This document shows positions 42,743 to 52,358 of a stretch of 64,000 nucleotides of DNA, piece by piece. Positions within the stretch are counted from its first letter, which is position 1. Every line of letters begins with the position of its first letter. The notes under the pieces are model-generated. The model had not been told where the DNA came from. It did no database searches and worked only from the letters and a program-made list of their open reading frames with translations. The stretch is from WTFY01 sp965205275. GTDB taxonomy: Bacteria; Pseudomonadota; Gammaproteobacteria; UBA4575. The position numbers and the translations under genes were made by a program. The stretch is from positions 682,001 through 746,000 of the forward strand of contig OZ242168.1 in the NCBI GenBank assembly GCA_965205275.1, written 5' to 3'.

Positions 42743-45667
42743 ATGGAAACTTCATCCAACCGTTTATCAGACTTCTCGGGGTTATTGGTCGACTATCATG
42801 AACCGGTACCGTTTAGTTTCGAGGGCAACCGCTATACGGGTCTGGCAGGAGATAGCATTGCAAGCGCTTTGGCTGCAAACAATATCTGGCTGCTGTCACG
42901 TTCGTTTAAATACCATCGTCCACGTGGTGTGCTGTCGATGGCCGGACTTGAGTCCAATACCCTGGTACAGCTTGAACATGAGCCCAATGTGGCTGCTGAC
43001 CAATACAAAATCACCCCGGGGCTCAAGATAACCGGTCAAAATTATGCAGGCAGTCTGGAAAACGATCGAGCAGCGAAAATAGGTCTGGTAAGTAAATTTA
43101 TGCCTGTCGGGTTTTATTACAAGGCGTTTTTCCGACCTAAAGGAATATGGCAGAAATTTTGGGAACCCATCATTCGTAGACGCGCGGGGCTTGGACAAGT
43201 GCACCTCGACGCCCCACATGGCTACTATGACAAAAAGTACAGATTTTGCGAGGTTGCCGTAATCGGCAGTGGACCTGCGGGCATGAGTGCCGCTTTAACT
43301 GCAGCCGAGTCGGGCGCGGAAGTCCTTCTCATCGAGCAGGAAGCTGTACCCGGTGGATCCCTTAATTATGGCCGATTTGACACTGAAGGTGTTCTGGCAC
43401 CTGCCCTTCGCGATGAACTTGTCACAGCAGTCAAGAATCATTCCAATATCGAAGTCATGACAGATGCCGTCTGTAACGGATGGTTTGCCGATAATTGGCT
43501 GCCCGTTATTCGCGGTCATCGCATGTACAAATTGCGCGCGAAGGAAATGATACTCGCTTCGGGAAAAATGGAGCAGCCTGCAATTTTTCGCAACAATGAC
43601 CTTCCTGGTGTGTTACTGGGTACCGCTGCACAACGATTGATCCGTTTATACGGTGTTCGCCCAGGCCAGCATGCTGTAGTCCTTACTGCCAATGACGACG
43701 GCTATGCAACGGCACTGGAGTTATTGGAAAACGGTGTGCATGTTGTGGCCATCGCAGACCTGCGCGAATCACTTCATGCAACACCCCTATATGAAAAAGT
43801 GCATGCTTGCGGCATACCTGTCCACGTGGCGCATGCAGTGTATGAAGCGCTGCCGGGTAACCGTTCACGTCATATACGCGCCGTAGAACTGCGCAAGATT
43901 ATCGGCAAGGGCCGGTGTAGCAGCGAAGCGCAGCACTATGACTGCGACCTGCTTTGTGTATCCACAGGGTTTATGCCTGCCTATCAGCTTGCATTGCAAG
44001 CCGGTGGCAGACTGTCTTATGAAGACAAATCTTCTGGGTTTTCAATTACGGGGCTGCCTGCTTGTGTACACCTGGCTGGTGCGATCTGTGGAGAAAACGA
44101 GCTCAGCGCATTAATCGTATCTGGCAAAAATGCCGGACAGGCTGTATCTCGAAAGCTAGGGCTTGCATTGCCGGGTGCCGCACCTTCTGAGCTGATTTCC
44201 TCCACTTCCTATACCAGTACCAACCACCCCTGGCCAATTTTTCCGCACCCGAAAGGCAAAGAATTTGTGGACCTGGATGAAGACTTGCAGTATTCAGATA
44301 TCGTCAATGCGTGCAAGGACGGGTATACCGAGCTTGAACTGGTAAAACGCTATTCGACAGTCGGTATGGGACCTTCACAAGGTCGCCATTCAGCACTCGC
44401 CACCGCACGCCTGGTTGCAAATGAAACCCGGCGTACCGTAGCGGAAGTTGGCGTAACAACAGCCCGCCCTCCGTTTCGTGCAGAAAAACTTGCAGTAATT
44501 GCAGGTCGCAGCTTTGAGCCTGAGCGATTGACTGCAATGCACTATCGTCACCTGGAAGCCGGTGCGCAAATGATAACCGCCGGAGTGTGGTGGCGACCCG
44601 GATATTATGGGGAACCCCGAAACCGTGATCGGTGTATTCGAGAAGAAAATCTGGCGATTCGTAACAATGTCGGCGTAATTGACGTATCTACCCTGGGTGG
44701 ACTGGAAGTTCGAGGACCGGATGCTGCAGAATTTTTAAACCGCATGTATACCTTTGCCTACGCTAAACAAAAGACCGGTACATTGCGGTACCTGCTGATG
44801 ACAAATCCTGCCGGAACGATCATCGATGACGGGGTTGCATGCCGGCTTGATAACGAGCATTTTTATATCACTGCAACAACGGGTGGTGTAGCCAATGTTC
44901 ACAGAACAATGCTGTGGTGGAACGCACAATGGCGCCTTGATGTCGATGTGACAAACGTTACGCCAGCCTACGCGGGTGTCAATCTTGCGGGACCAAAATC
45001 CCGGACAGTCTTGCAACAAATATGTAACGACATCGACCTCACTCCGGAGGGCTTCCCTTATCTGGCAATACGCACTGCCACTGTGGCTGGCATTCCGGCA
45101 CGCGTGTTACGCGTAGGATTTGTAGGCGAGTTGGGCTATGAGGTCCACGTACCGTCTTCACAAGGGGAGGCACTGTGGGATGCGCTGCTGGATGCAGGAG
45201 AGCAGTATGGAATCCAGCCGGTAGGTGTTGAGGCACAACGTCTATTGCGGCTGGAGAAAGGTCATCTCATCGTCGGTCAGGATACCGATGCCACGACGAC
45301 TCCACAGGAAGTTCATATGGCATGGGCGGTTGCCAAGGGAAAGCCGTTTTTTGTAGGAGGAAGATCCTTGCAGATCATTGGACATCATCCGCCAAACCGA
45401 AAGCTTATCGGCTTTTCAATTGAAACTGTGCAAAATGAAACGCCAAAAGAATCCAATCTGATATTGGACAGCAATTCCATTGCCGGACACATCACCTCGG
45501 TTGCGCACTCCCCTACCCTGAACAGAATTGTCGGGATGGGGTATGCCAGGGCTGACACTGAATCGGGCAAGCAGATACATATCAAACTGACGAGTGGCAG
45601 CATGCTTTCTGCTCAGGTTGTGGAGATGCCGTTTTATGACCCGGGAAACAAACGCCAGGAAATGTAG
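42743..45667 (+). CDS. Sarcosine oxidase alpha-subunit-like protein (SoxA/MgdC-like)
   Basis: A protein of about 974 residues from ATG 42743; the frame is open into soxD but family proteins start at this point. Domains in order: a ferredoxin-like N-terminal domain (FSFEGNRYTGLAGDSIASAL) without the Cys cluster, an NAD/FAD-binding domain with VAVIGSGPAGMSAALTAAES near residue 175, a central oxidoreductase part ending with a CxxC-free insert, and a C-terminal glycine-cleavage T-type folate domain (LRYLLMTNPAGTIIDDGVAC, VGFVGELGYEVHVPS, EAQRLLRLEKGHLIVGQDTD). The folate domain takes the C1 unit from the oxidised N-methyl group. Confidence 0.92.
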   Translation: METSSNRLSDFSGLLVDYHEPVPFSFEGNRYTGLAGDSIASALAANNIWLLSRSFKYHRPRGVLSMAGLESNTLVQLEHEPNVAADQYKITPGLKITGQNYAGSLENDRAAKIGLVSKFMPVGFYYKAFFRPKGIWQKFWEPIIRRRAGLGQVHLDAPHGYYDKKYRFCEVAVIGSGPAGMSAALTAAESGAEVLLIEQEAVPGGSLNYGRFDTEGVLAPALRDELVTAVKNHSNIEVMTDAVCNGWFADNWLPVIRGHRMYKLRAKEMILASGKMEQPAIFRNNDLPGVLLGTAAQRLIRLYGVRPGQHAVVLTANDDGYATALELLENGVHVVAIADLRESLHATPLYEKVHACGIPVHVAHAVYEALPGNRSRHIRAVELRKIIGKGRCSSEAQHYDCDLLCVSTGFMPAYQLALQAGGRLSYEDKSSGFSITGLPACVHLAGAICGENELSALIVSGKNAGQAVSRKLGLALPGAAPSELISSTSYTSTNHPWPIFPHPKGKEFVDLDEDLQYSDIVNACKDGYTELELVKRYSTVGMGPSQGRHSALATARLVANETRRTVAEVGVTTARPPFRAEKLAVIAGRSFEPERLTAMHYRHLEAGAQMITAGVWWRPGYYGEPRNRDRCIREENLAIRNNVGVIDVSTLGGLEVRGPDAAEFLNRMYTFAYAKQKTGTLRYLLMTNPAGTIIDDGVACRLDNEHFYITATTGGVANVHRTMLWWNAQWRLDVDVTNVTPAYAGVNLAGPKSRTVLQQICNDIDLTPEGFPYLAIRTATVAGIPARVLRVGFVGELGYEVHVPSSQGEALWDALLDAGEQYGIQPVGVEAQRLLRLEKGHLIVGQDTDATTTPQEVHMAWAVAKGKPFFVGGRSLQIIGHHPPNRKLIGFSIETVQNETPKESNLILDSNSIAGHITSVAHSPTLNRIVGMGYARADTESGKQIHIKLTSGSMLSAQVVEMPFYDPGNKRQEM

Positions 45668-45676
45668 AGCGCAGCC

Positions 45677-46378
45677 ATGCCACAAATACACCCGACAAAC
45701 TTCAGTATACGAAGCCCTCATTACCGGACCTTGATATCAGCCGGCGCACGGTTTGAAAAACATATGAATACTTCTTGTGCAATAAATTATGGCGAGAGCA
45801 AAAGCCAGGAAATATCCCAGGCCAAACAACTGGGCTTGGTTGACTTAACTGTGTTACCACGAACAGGTTTCAAAGGACCAGAAGCAGTGCAGTGGGGGCG
45901 GTCGCAAGGCCTCGACATCGGCCAGCATAGCAATCAGGCCTGTTCACAACAAAACGGCATGCTGGTTGCACGACTTACCGATACTGAAATTATGGTTTTA
46001 AATGATCTGCACAGCCCCAGTGATCAATGTGCAGGCTTGGAGGAAAAATATACCCGTAACCGGCCTGCAAGATGCTATCCCGTACCCCGCTTCGACTCAT
46101 CTGCCTGGCTAATGGTCACCGGTCAATGTTCAACCGACATGTTTGCAAAAGTGTGCGGCGTGGACTTGCGAACGAACAAATTTCCTTCAGGCGCAATCGC
46201 TCAGACTTCCATTGCACGAATGAACGGTATTGTCATTCGCAATGACCTGGGTGAAGTGCCTGCTTTTCACCTTTTGTTTGACAGCGCATCGACTGAGTAT
46301 GCATGGTCCTGTTTGATCGATGCCTATGCGGAATTTAACGGCGCACCGGTCGGATATGCTGCATTGCTGGAATTGTAG
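45677..46378 (+). CDS. Sarcosine oxidase gamma-subunit-like protein (SoxG/MgdD-like)
   Basis: A 233-residue structural subunit at the end of the oxidase operon, 9 bases after the alpha gene. Family features are LGLVDLTVLPRTGFKGPEAV near the middle, the segment GMLVARLTDTEIMVLND and the late ARMNGIVIRNDLG followed by FHLLFDSASTEYAWSCL. SoxG proteins are poorly conserved, so assignment rests partly on gene order. Confidence 0.82.
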   Translation: MPQIHPTNFSIRSPHYRTLISAGARFEKHMNTSCAINYGESKSQEISQAKQLGLVDLTVLPRTGFKGPEAVQWGRSQGLDIGQHSNQACSQQNGMLVARLTDTEIMVLNDLHSPSDQCAGLEEKYTRNRPARCYPVPRFDSSAWLMVTGQCSTDMFAKVCGVDLRTNKFPSGAIAQTSIARMNGIVIRNDLGEVPAFHLLFDSASTEYAWSCLIDAYAEFNGAPVGYAALLEL

Positions 46379-46792
46379 CGCTTTGATGCCGTACATAAAT
46401 ACTGCACCACAAAACTTTTTCTTGATTGACAGGAACCAGGCTATGAGAACAGTTAACCGGTTTGATTCCAGCGTATCGCAGGGGTACAGCAGCTGTTTTA
46501 TGCCAGCCATAAAATAAATATAGTTCGCCATGCCGTACATGGCTGTTGTATCCAGCGCAATATGCCCTCCCTGAGGCCGCCTGATATCTACCACTAAAGA
46601 GTTACTACAAATGAGTCATTGACGGGAATTAGCTGACAGGCAATCATTTCGGTATCGGGGCATTGCGCTATTACATGTCGAGACTTTATTAATTGCTCCG
46701 GTGAGCTTTTTCAAGGTGGCTTGATGCAAGATTCTTGGGTAGGAAACAACATCGAAAATCTGTACACGATTTACTTTACTTAGGAGAAAAGC
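46379..46792. other. Intergenic region upstream of the secreted cupin
   Basis: About 410 bases with no supported gene; frames here are antisense continuations of the gamma gene. The last 100 bases should hold the promoter of the secreted cupin operon, ending in the AGGAGAA ribosome site before 46793. Confidence 0.5.
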
Positions 46793-47230
46793 ATGTTCTT
46801 GCGAAACATAATTACTCTTGCCTTTTTTATTTCGACCATACTTACCTACTCAACGATGGCTATTGCTGATAACCATGGACCAAAAATGAAAACCTTTCAA
46901 GGTGCCCTAAACATGGAGCTCAGCTCTATGGAGGTTGAGGGTGTGAATGCATTTTATGCAGATGTGGTTTCATCAAATGATCCTGATGCACCAATCACAT
47001 GTGGTCTTTTCAGGATGGAAAAAGGCAACCAACTCGAATACACATATACCTACGATGAAGCGAAAATCATTGTTGAAGGCGAGATGACGATTGCTGAAGA
47101 AGGTGGTGAAACATTTCACGCAGTTGCAGGTGATGTTGTGTCCTTTGATAAAGGCGCAAAGATTATATTTACATCCAACTCATCAGGAGTTGGATTTTAT
47201 TGCGGGCAAAGAGCCCATGAAGAGCTTTGA
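46793..47230 (+). CDS. Secreted EutQ-like cupin
   Basis: A 145-residue protein with a strong AGGAG site before ATG 46793 and a signal peptide (MFLRNIITLAFFISTILTYS, likely cut after AIA). The mature barrel parallels the cytoplasmic cupin at 39468-39815 along its whole length: NAFYADVVSSNDPDAPITCG, FRMEKGNQLEYTYTYDEAKI and VAGDVVSFDKGAKIIFTSNS, ending FYCGQRAHEEL. An exported form of a cupin normally kept in the cytoplasm is unusual. It leads an apparent operon with the secreted protein at 47272-48726. Confidence 0.78.
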   Translation: MFLRNIITLAFFISTILTYSTMAIADNHGPKMKTFQGALNMELSSMEVEGVNAFYADVVSSNDPDAPITCGLFRMEKGNQLEYTYTYDEAKIIVEGEMTIAEEGGETFHAVAGDVVSFDKGAKIIFTSNSSGVGFYCGQRAHEEL

Positions 47231-47271
47231 ACTATCACAATTGAGTAACACTCAAACAAGAGGGTATAGAC

Positions 47272-48726
47272 ATGAACTATAAAAGTACTGTAATACCAGG
47301 TTTTGCCTGTGCACTATTACTGATCTTATCAACTCATCTGAGTGCTGCAGATGACCCTGGCCATATAAAGGATTTGACAAAAGGTGACCCTTACTACTAT
47401 ACAAGTGACCAGGCAGTGGCCGAGGACGATGGACAAACACTTTTGGTAGGCCAAGGCCGTCCTAAAACAACACATTCAAGTATTCCGCACTTACCTGTTT
47501 TTTCAGGCCATATGAACACGAACTATACTTATCGCTTTGTGAATGTTGTTGAACAGACAATGACAATGATCGGAGAAGGCAAGCATGGATTGTGGAGAGT
47601 ACAGGATAATGGAACGATACGGGAGTACCGGAAAAAAGATGCTCAAGGATTAAAGGAAGGGGCAGATTTGTTTGATGAAAATAATCTGGCCGCTATAGAG
47701 AGTGACTACGCAAGCTATTTGCCGGAAGAAAGCTGGAGTGGGTACAAGCATCCCCACCAGAAAGTTGCAGAAGATGGCCACTTAAACTTTATTGATGTTC
47801 CTTTAAACCATCCCAAGTACCAAGGCAAATATAACGATCATGCGGCAATCGACTTACCGCATTTCTACTGCACAATGTCTGCAAACCAATATCCCTATGC
47901 AAGAAAAGCAGTGGATTATTCATTTAGCCAGCCTGGTGCAAGCCAGGTAGGTCCTCTTGGAAAACGTGCAGGCCTTGATGTCAATGAACTGTACACTAAA
48001 GTTTTACGTGTAGATCTGTTTCCAGATGCGAGGGCCTGGATCAATGTCGGTGGCGAGGATGAAAATTCAGTGAACTGGCAGGCCGTGGATATAAGTAAAA
48101 CTAATGCTGAATTTTACTTGATCGAGCGCCCTTTCTTTAACGAGCCTTACTTATTCATTACTGCAGTTTTTGATAACCCGGATAACCAGGACTTTCAATA
48201 TGTCCGCCCTGATGGCGAATATTATGAGCATATTAAAGCAAATGGCCAGGATGTTAAGACTGAGGTGACTTACCAGCCTCGATTCCATTTGGAAGACGGA
48301 ACAGTCGCTGCTGCAAAAGGCTTGCCTGTATATGGTGTTCACCATCCTAACCGTGCGGCGTTTGGTGGCGGTGGAGCATGCCCGTTAAAGGGTGGTGACT
48401 GGAGTAATTATCCCAAGACCACAGGTGCGGCAGGCTGGCCTACCAATTATGAAGAGATTACTCCGCTATGTGATGGCGTATTGATTGATATTAAATTCTT
48501 TGCAAATCTGGATGGGCAAGAATGGAATAATCCAAACAAGTATCTGGCGAATGCTGGACATGGCACAGCAGAAGTCAATTATACCTTGCAGCCAGGTGAA
48601 TACGGTGTGTATAGCGACCCTTATCTCACAGAAAAAGGCGAAAAGAATCCACATGCTGAAAATTTGGAAGGCGAAGTAACTTTAAAATATCCTACTGTAG
48701 AAAAACCTGTTATGCCTGCTCAGTAG
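47272..48726 (+). CDS. Secreted protein of unknown function
   Basis: A 484-residue exported protein, family not recognised. Signal peptide MNYKSTVIPGFACALLLILS with likely cleavage after LSAAD. The mature chain is rich in aromatic, Asp and Gly residues with no transmembrane span, with notable segments HSSIPHLPVFSGHMNTNYTY, YKHPHQKVAEDGHLNFIDV, ARAWINVGGEDENS and PLKGGDWSNYPKTTGAAGWP. Histidine-rich patches (HHPN, HPHQK) could bind metal. It follows the secreted cupin by 41 bases and is closed by a terminator, so those two form one unit; the cytochrome gene follows separately. Confidence 0.7.
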   Translation: MNYKSTVIPGFACALLLILSTHLSAADDPGHIKDLTKGDPYYYTSDQAVAEDDGQTLLVGQGRPKTTHSSIPHLPVFSGHMNTNYTYRFVNVVEQTMTMIGEGKHGLWRVQDNGTIREYRKKDAQGLKEGADLFDENNLAAIESDYASYLPEESWSGYKHPHQKVAEDGHLNFIDVPLNHPKYQGKYNDHAAIDLPHFYCTMSANQYPYARKAVDYSFSQPGASQVGPLGKRAGLDVNELYTKVLRVDLFPDARAWINVGGEDENSVNWQAVDISKTNAEFYLIERPFFNEPYLFITAVFDNPDNQDFQYVRPDGEYYEHIKANGQDVKTEVTYQPRFHLEDGTVAAAKGLPVYGVHHPNRAAFGGGGACPLKGGDWSNYPKTTGAAGWPTNYEEITPLCDGVLIDIKFFANLDGQEWNNPNKYLANAGHGTAEVNYTLQPGEYGVYSDPYLTEKGEKNPHAENLEGEVTLKYPTVEKPVMPAQ

Positions 48727-48747
48727 AGCTTTCATCAACATCTCGGA

Positions 48748-48782
48748 AGCCTCGGCTGGAAAATGAGCCGGGGCTTTTTTTA
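48748..48782 (+). terminator. Rho-independent terminator after the secreted-protein gene
   Basis: AGCCTCGGCT pairs imperfectly with AGCCGGGGCT around a GGAAAATG loop, followed by seven T. Confidence 0.88.
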
Positions 48783-48830
48783 TTTGGCAAACTAACTTAC
48801 GATATTTCTATATTTAGTTAGTATCGATAA

Positions 48831-50507
48831 ATGCTTAAACAAATTCTCCTCGCTGCAATCATCACATCAACTGTTCTTTGTTCCCTTCAAGCAAACGAAG
48901 AACAGCAACTCTCAGCTGCTGAAGTTTTCCATGGAGAACGATTATTCCAGGAAACTCGATTTGCGCAGCACTTTTATAAATTTGTAACTCGTGGTGGCGG
49001 TATTAACGAGTCGCTTGACCAGGGAGATCCCAAACTGGAAAAAACATTCAGATTTTTCGGATTACCGCCCTATCAGATACCTTTTGCTACGAGTCCCTTC
49101 AAAGGAACATCCTATAGCTGTCGTACATGTCACATGGTGGATGAACATGTAAACCAGAAAGAGTTAGGAATGCGTGCTCACGCTGACTTTTCGTCCAGAA
49201 GCCCTTTATCAAGCCGCGATGATAAACAATCTGTAACAGTCCGGAATTCGCCAGTTCTGGTCGGATCATTTTCACAAAGAGATAATTTCATCCTGCATTA
49301 TGATGGAGAATTTTCATCCATGCGGGGATTGATTGTTTCTACGCTCACAGGTCGCAATTTCGGGTGGTTACCTGATGAGAATGAAATTGCCGCCAGTCAT
49401 ATTTGCGATGTCGTTAAAAATGATGATGGAACAGGTAAGCTCGCAAAAAGTTTTGGCAGTCTATCGTACTCAGAAGTTTTTTCAGGGTTTTCAAAATCTG
49501 GAAACCTGCTACCTGAAGAATACCTGATAAATAGGAATAAGCGCATAGAAGTCTCAAAAAGTACTTGCAATGAAATTCTGGCCAGTGTTGCCTATTTGCT
49601 TGGGCGCTATATTGGTGATTTAAAATTTTCTGGAAATAAATTCAGCTACCCACCTTACGACTTGTTTTTAGCAATGAATAAATTGCCCGCTCATCCAAAT
49701 CACGGTGAATCAGATGAGGATTACAGCAATCGACTATTATTGCTGATCGATTCACTCAACAAAAGTGACAAATTGCAGTTTGTAAAAAGTAATCCAAACA
49801 CTGATGACGGCAGATTCAGATTCCATGATCAGCCTTATGTATTCGGCAAGCTGGAGTTACAAGGGATGAAAATATTTTTTAACCGAAAACCGACTTCTGA
49901 ACATGGGGCCGGTAATTGTGGATCATGCCACCCTGCCCCGCATTTTACAGATTTTAATCTTCATAATATTGGGGTAACGCAAGTAGAGTATGAAGCAATA
50001 CATGGGCAAGGTTCTTTTCAAAAGCTATATATCCCAACCAGAAAGCTTCGTAATGAGAATGCAGAAATTTATCTGCCTGCAACAAGCATAAACCCAGACA
50101 GGTTGGGAATATTTCGAAAAGTTACGTCGGAATCCAATGCACTGGCAGTGGATCTGGGGGCCTGGAATATCTTTTTGAATGAAGATTATCCAAATCCGCA
50201 GGGGCATCTGTATTACCTATTCTGTAATGACAGAATTGACTGTGAAGCGGATCAAGCCTTACAGAAATCCATTGCAACGTTCAAGACTCCCACACTGAGA
50301 AATTTAGGTCACTCAGCACCCTATATGCATAACGGGCAAATAAGCGACCTGCATGCAACTATTGGATTCTACATTGCCTCCTCTAGAAGCAGCAGAAATG
50401 GTCGGATCAGGAACGCTGACGACGAACTGAAAAATATTGAACTTACACCCAGGGATATACAGCCCTTGGTCAATTTTCTTATTTCCCTGTACGAGGATTA
50501 TTACTGA
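48831..50507 (+). CDS. Di-heme cytochrome c peroxidase-family protein, secreted
   Basis: A 558-residue exported protein (signal MLKQILLAAIITSTVLCSLQ). It has two heme motifs, CRTCH at 97-101 and CGSCH at 363-367, and the family C-terminal segment FKTPTLRNLGHSAPYMHNGQ followed by a helical end, with a Met that may ligate a heme. Members either reduce H2O2 (CcpA) or act on other substrates (MauG-type cofactor maturation). The spacing between hemes is larger than in classical CCP, and the long insert before CGSCH is unusual. A MauG-like or other oxidase role near amine-metabolism genes is possible but unproved. No strong ribosome site precedes ATG 48831. Confidence 0.8.
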   Translation: MLKQILLAAIITSTVLCSLQANEEQQLSAAEVFHGERLFQETRFAQHFYKFVTRGGGINESLDQGDPKLEKTFRFFGLPPYQIPFATSPFKGTSYSCRTCHMVDEHVNQKELGMRAHADFSSRSPLSSRDDKQSVTVRNSPVLVGSFSQRDNFILHYDGEFSSMRGLIVSTLTGRNFGWLPDENEIAASHICDVVKNDDGTGKLAKSFGSLSYSEVFSGFSKSGNLLPEEYLINRNKRIEVSKSTCNEILASVAYLLGRYIGDLKFSGNKFSYPPYDLFLAMNKLPAHPNHGESDEDYSNRLLLLIDSLNKSDKLQFVKSNPNTDDGRFRFHDQPYVFGKLELQGMKIFFNRKPTSEHGAGNCGSCHPAPHFTDFNLHNIGVTQVEYEAIHGQGSFQKLYIPTRKLRNENAEIYLPATSINPDRLGIFRKVTSESNALAVDLGAWNIFLNEDYPNPQGHLYYLFCNDRIDCEADQALQKSIATFKTPTLRNLGHSAPYMHNGQISDLHATIGFYIASSRSSRNGRIRNADDELKNIELTPRDIQPLVNFLISLYEDYY

Positions 50508-50684
50508 ACTGGTAAATACCGACAGGACCCACCCTGGAAAGTACTACATCGCGGTCCACGGTGCGCTTGTACCGTAATATCACGCTACTTTGCTCTTTAA
50601 CCCAGCGCGCATCGGATACTATCCCAGACGAAATGCCAATCCGGCACGGCAACCGCTACCCTTCACAGCATGCCTGATTCGGTA

Positions 50685-50903
50685 TCAATCGCTTGTTGCA
50701 GTTTCTTTCATCCGTATCGAATGCCATTTTTTCGCATTTTCCATATCTTTTTGATGCTGGCTGTTTTCAATACAGGTTTGCCAGATATGCCATATAACCC
50801 AAATCGCAAGACCAATCAGAACCAATACTCCTTCAGTGCCTACCATCGGATAGATGGCGCCCGCCTGGTCCAGATTTGCAAAGCTTTCTATACCTGTCGA
50901 CAT
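50685..50903 (-). CDS. Small single-span membrane protein downstream of the Amt gene
   Basis: A 72-residue protein with AGAGGG before ATG 50903. One hydrophobic helix (MVGTEGVLVLIGLAIWVIWH) is followed by a charged tail (HQKDMENAKKWHSIRMKET). It lies 54 bases downstream of the transporter on the same strand. No family recognised; a transporter accessory or assembly role is inferred from position only. Confidence 0.62.
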   Translation of the reverse strand: MSTGIESFANLDQAGAIYPMVGTEGVLVLIGLAIWVIWHIWQTCIENSQHQKDMENAKKWHSIRMKETATSD

Positions 50904-50957
50904 ATGTATGCCCTCTTTATTGGTTTATCATGCAGATATTTCTTCCCGCTGCAAAAA

Positions 50958-52358
50958 TTATGTTTCCGAGTTCAAGGCATTCTCAAGGTCTGCAGCAGCC
51001 TTCTCGCTTTCCACTTCCTCGGAAATATCCAGTCCGGCCAGTTCAACTGCTCTGGGAATACGTAGCAGCCCTACAGCATCCAGGATTTTGGCAGCGATCA
51101 GACCCGGGAAAAACCCTAGTACGAAGAACATGATGAGAGCGCCTATAAATTGCCCCCACGGGGTGATAGCCGCATAGCCTTCAAACGGTGAAGCCGGATA
51201 CCCCCACAATACAAATCCGCATACCAGCACACCAAAGAATCCGGCATAGCCGTGAACTGCAACGGCACCCACGGCATCATCAATTTTGAAGGTACGTTCT
51301 ACCCAGTGGTGCATCCTGTACGCAATGAATACACCGGCAATGGAGATGACAAACGCCTGCATGGGGTGATACAGATCATTTCCCGCCGAAGCCGCAATGA
51401 GTCCGGCAAGCCCCCCGGAGAATGTCCAGAACGGATCGCCTTTGGAGAAAATGTATCCACCCAGCAGACCGCCTGATAATGCAATCAGGAAATTATAGGT
51501 AATTGCGGACAGCGTAGTCGGACCTAAATAGATGTTGGTCGCGGTAAACAGGGTCTTCCCTTCCACATCCAGCATGTCGCCACCAAAGAAATCAATAATA
51601 GGCACATTACACGCTGCGTAAAATCCCCAAAAGCCCGTGTAGATCAAAAAGATTCCGACACACACCAGCCACGGATTCTGCGGAAGGATGCTGCGTGGAG
51701 ACCCGTCTTTGCGGAATTTTCCTATTCTGGGACCCAGGATCAGCAGTACCCCCAAAGCAAAACCACCGGCAACCGCGTGAATCACACCCGATGCATAGGC
51801 ATCATGATAACCAAGTTTATGTACCATCCAGCCGTCCCAGTGCCAGCCCCAGGCTGCATCGATAATCCAGAAAACAGAGCCTATCAGGACCGCTAGAATC
51901 CAAAATCCACTTGATTTTATCCGCTCGATGACGGAACCGGATACGATGGATGCTGCGGTCCAGGAGAACAGCAGAAATGCAGCCCAAAAGACACCGTTTA
52001 TGCGTGCCCAAAATGCGGTGTCGTCAGCACTCAAGGCTTCCTGTACAGGTGGCCCACCCATGTGTGGACCCATGAGTTCGCTCCAGGGTGTAGCGTGTGC
52101 CGCACTCTGGAGGCCGCCCATGATTCCAGGCCCGTATGGAAATGCAAAATAAATCCACCAGCCAAAGAAAAAAAACGTAATCGTTACCAGAGGTATGATC
52201 ATGATATTTTTCATCAGGGTGTGTAAGTGGTTTTTATGCCTTGAGGCACCCACCTCATACATACAGAAACCCGCATGAATTAAAAACATGAACACTACTG
52301 TTACCCAGTAGTAGAATTCGGTAAAAACGACAGTTAGCGAGCTTAGTGCATCAGTCAT
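50958..52358 (-). CDS. Ammonium transporter (Amt/MEP/Rh family)
   Basis: Channel-like importer of ammonium, possibly also methylammonium. About 466 residues from ATG 52358 (GAGGGAG upstream), with around eleven membrane spans. The conserved Asp eight residues before the first pore His is present in DAYASGVIHAVAGG, and the second pore His in AVAVHGYAGFFGVL. The motifs around them depart from the E. coli AmtB type (SGVIHAVAG in place of GGTVVHINA), and the C-terminal tail is acidic (LDISEEVESEKAAADL). Genes for the second synthetase-synthase set lie upstream on the same strand. Confidence 0.85.
   Translation of the reverse strand: MTDALSSLTVVFTEFYYWVTVVFMFLIHAGFCMYEVGASRHKNHLHTLMKNIMIIPLVTITFFFFGWWIYFAFPYGPGIMGGLQSAAHATPWSELMGPHMGGPPVQEALSADDTAFWARINGVFWAAFLLFSWTAASIVSGSVIERIKSSGFWILAVLIGSVFWIIDAAWGWHWDGWMVHKLGYHDAYASGVIHAVAGGFALGVLLILGPRIGKFRKDGSPRSILPQNPWLVCVGIFLIYTGFWGFYAACNVPIIDFFGGDMLDVEGKTLFTATNIYLGPTTLSAITYNFLIALSGGLLGGYIFSKGDPFWTFSGGLAGLIAASAGNDLYHPMQAFVISIAGVFIAYRMHHWVERTFKIDDAVGAVAVHGYAGFFGVLVCGFVLWGYPASPFEGYAAITPWGQFIGALIMFFVLGFFPGLIAAKILDAVGLLRIPRAVELAGLDISEEVESEKAAADLENALNSET

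Noticed and set aside
46187..46594. 135-codon minus-strand frame covering the end of the gamma subunit gene
   Set aside because: Mostly antisense to soxG-like coding sequence; no ribosome site and no domain.
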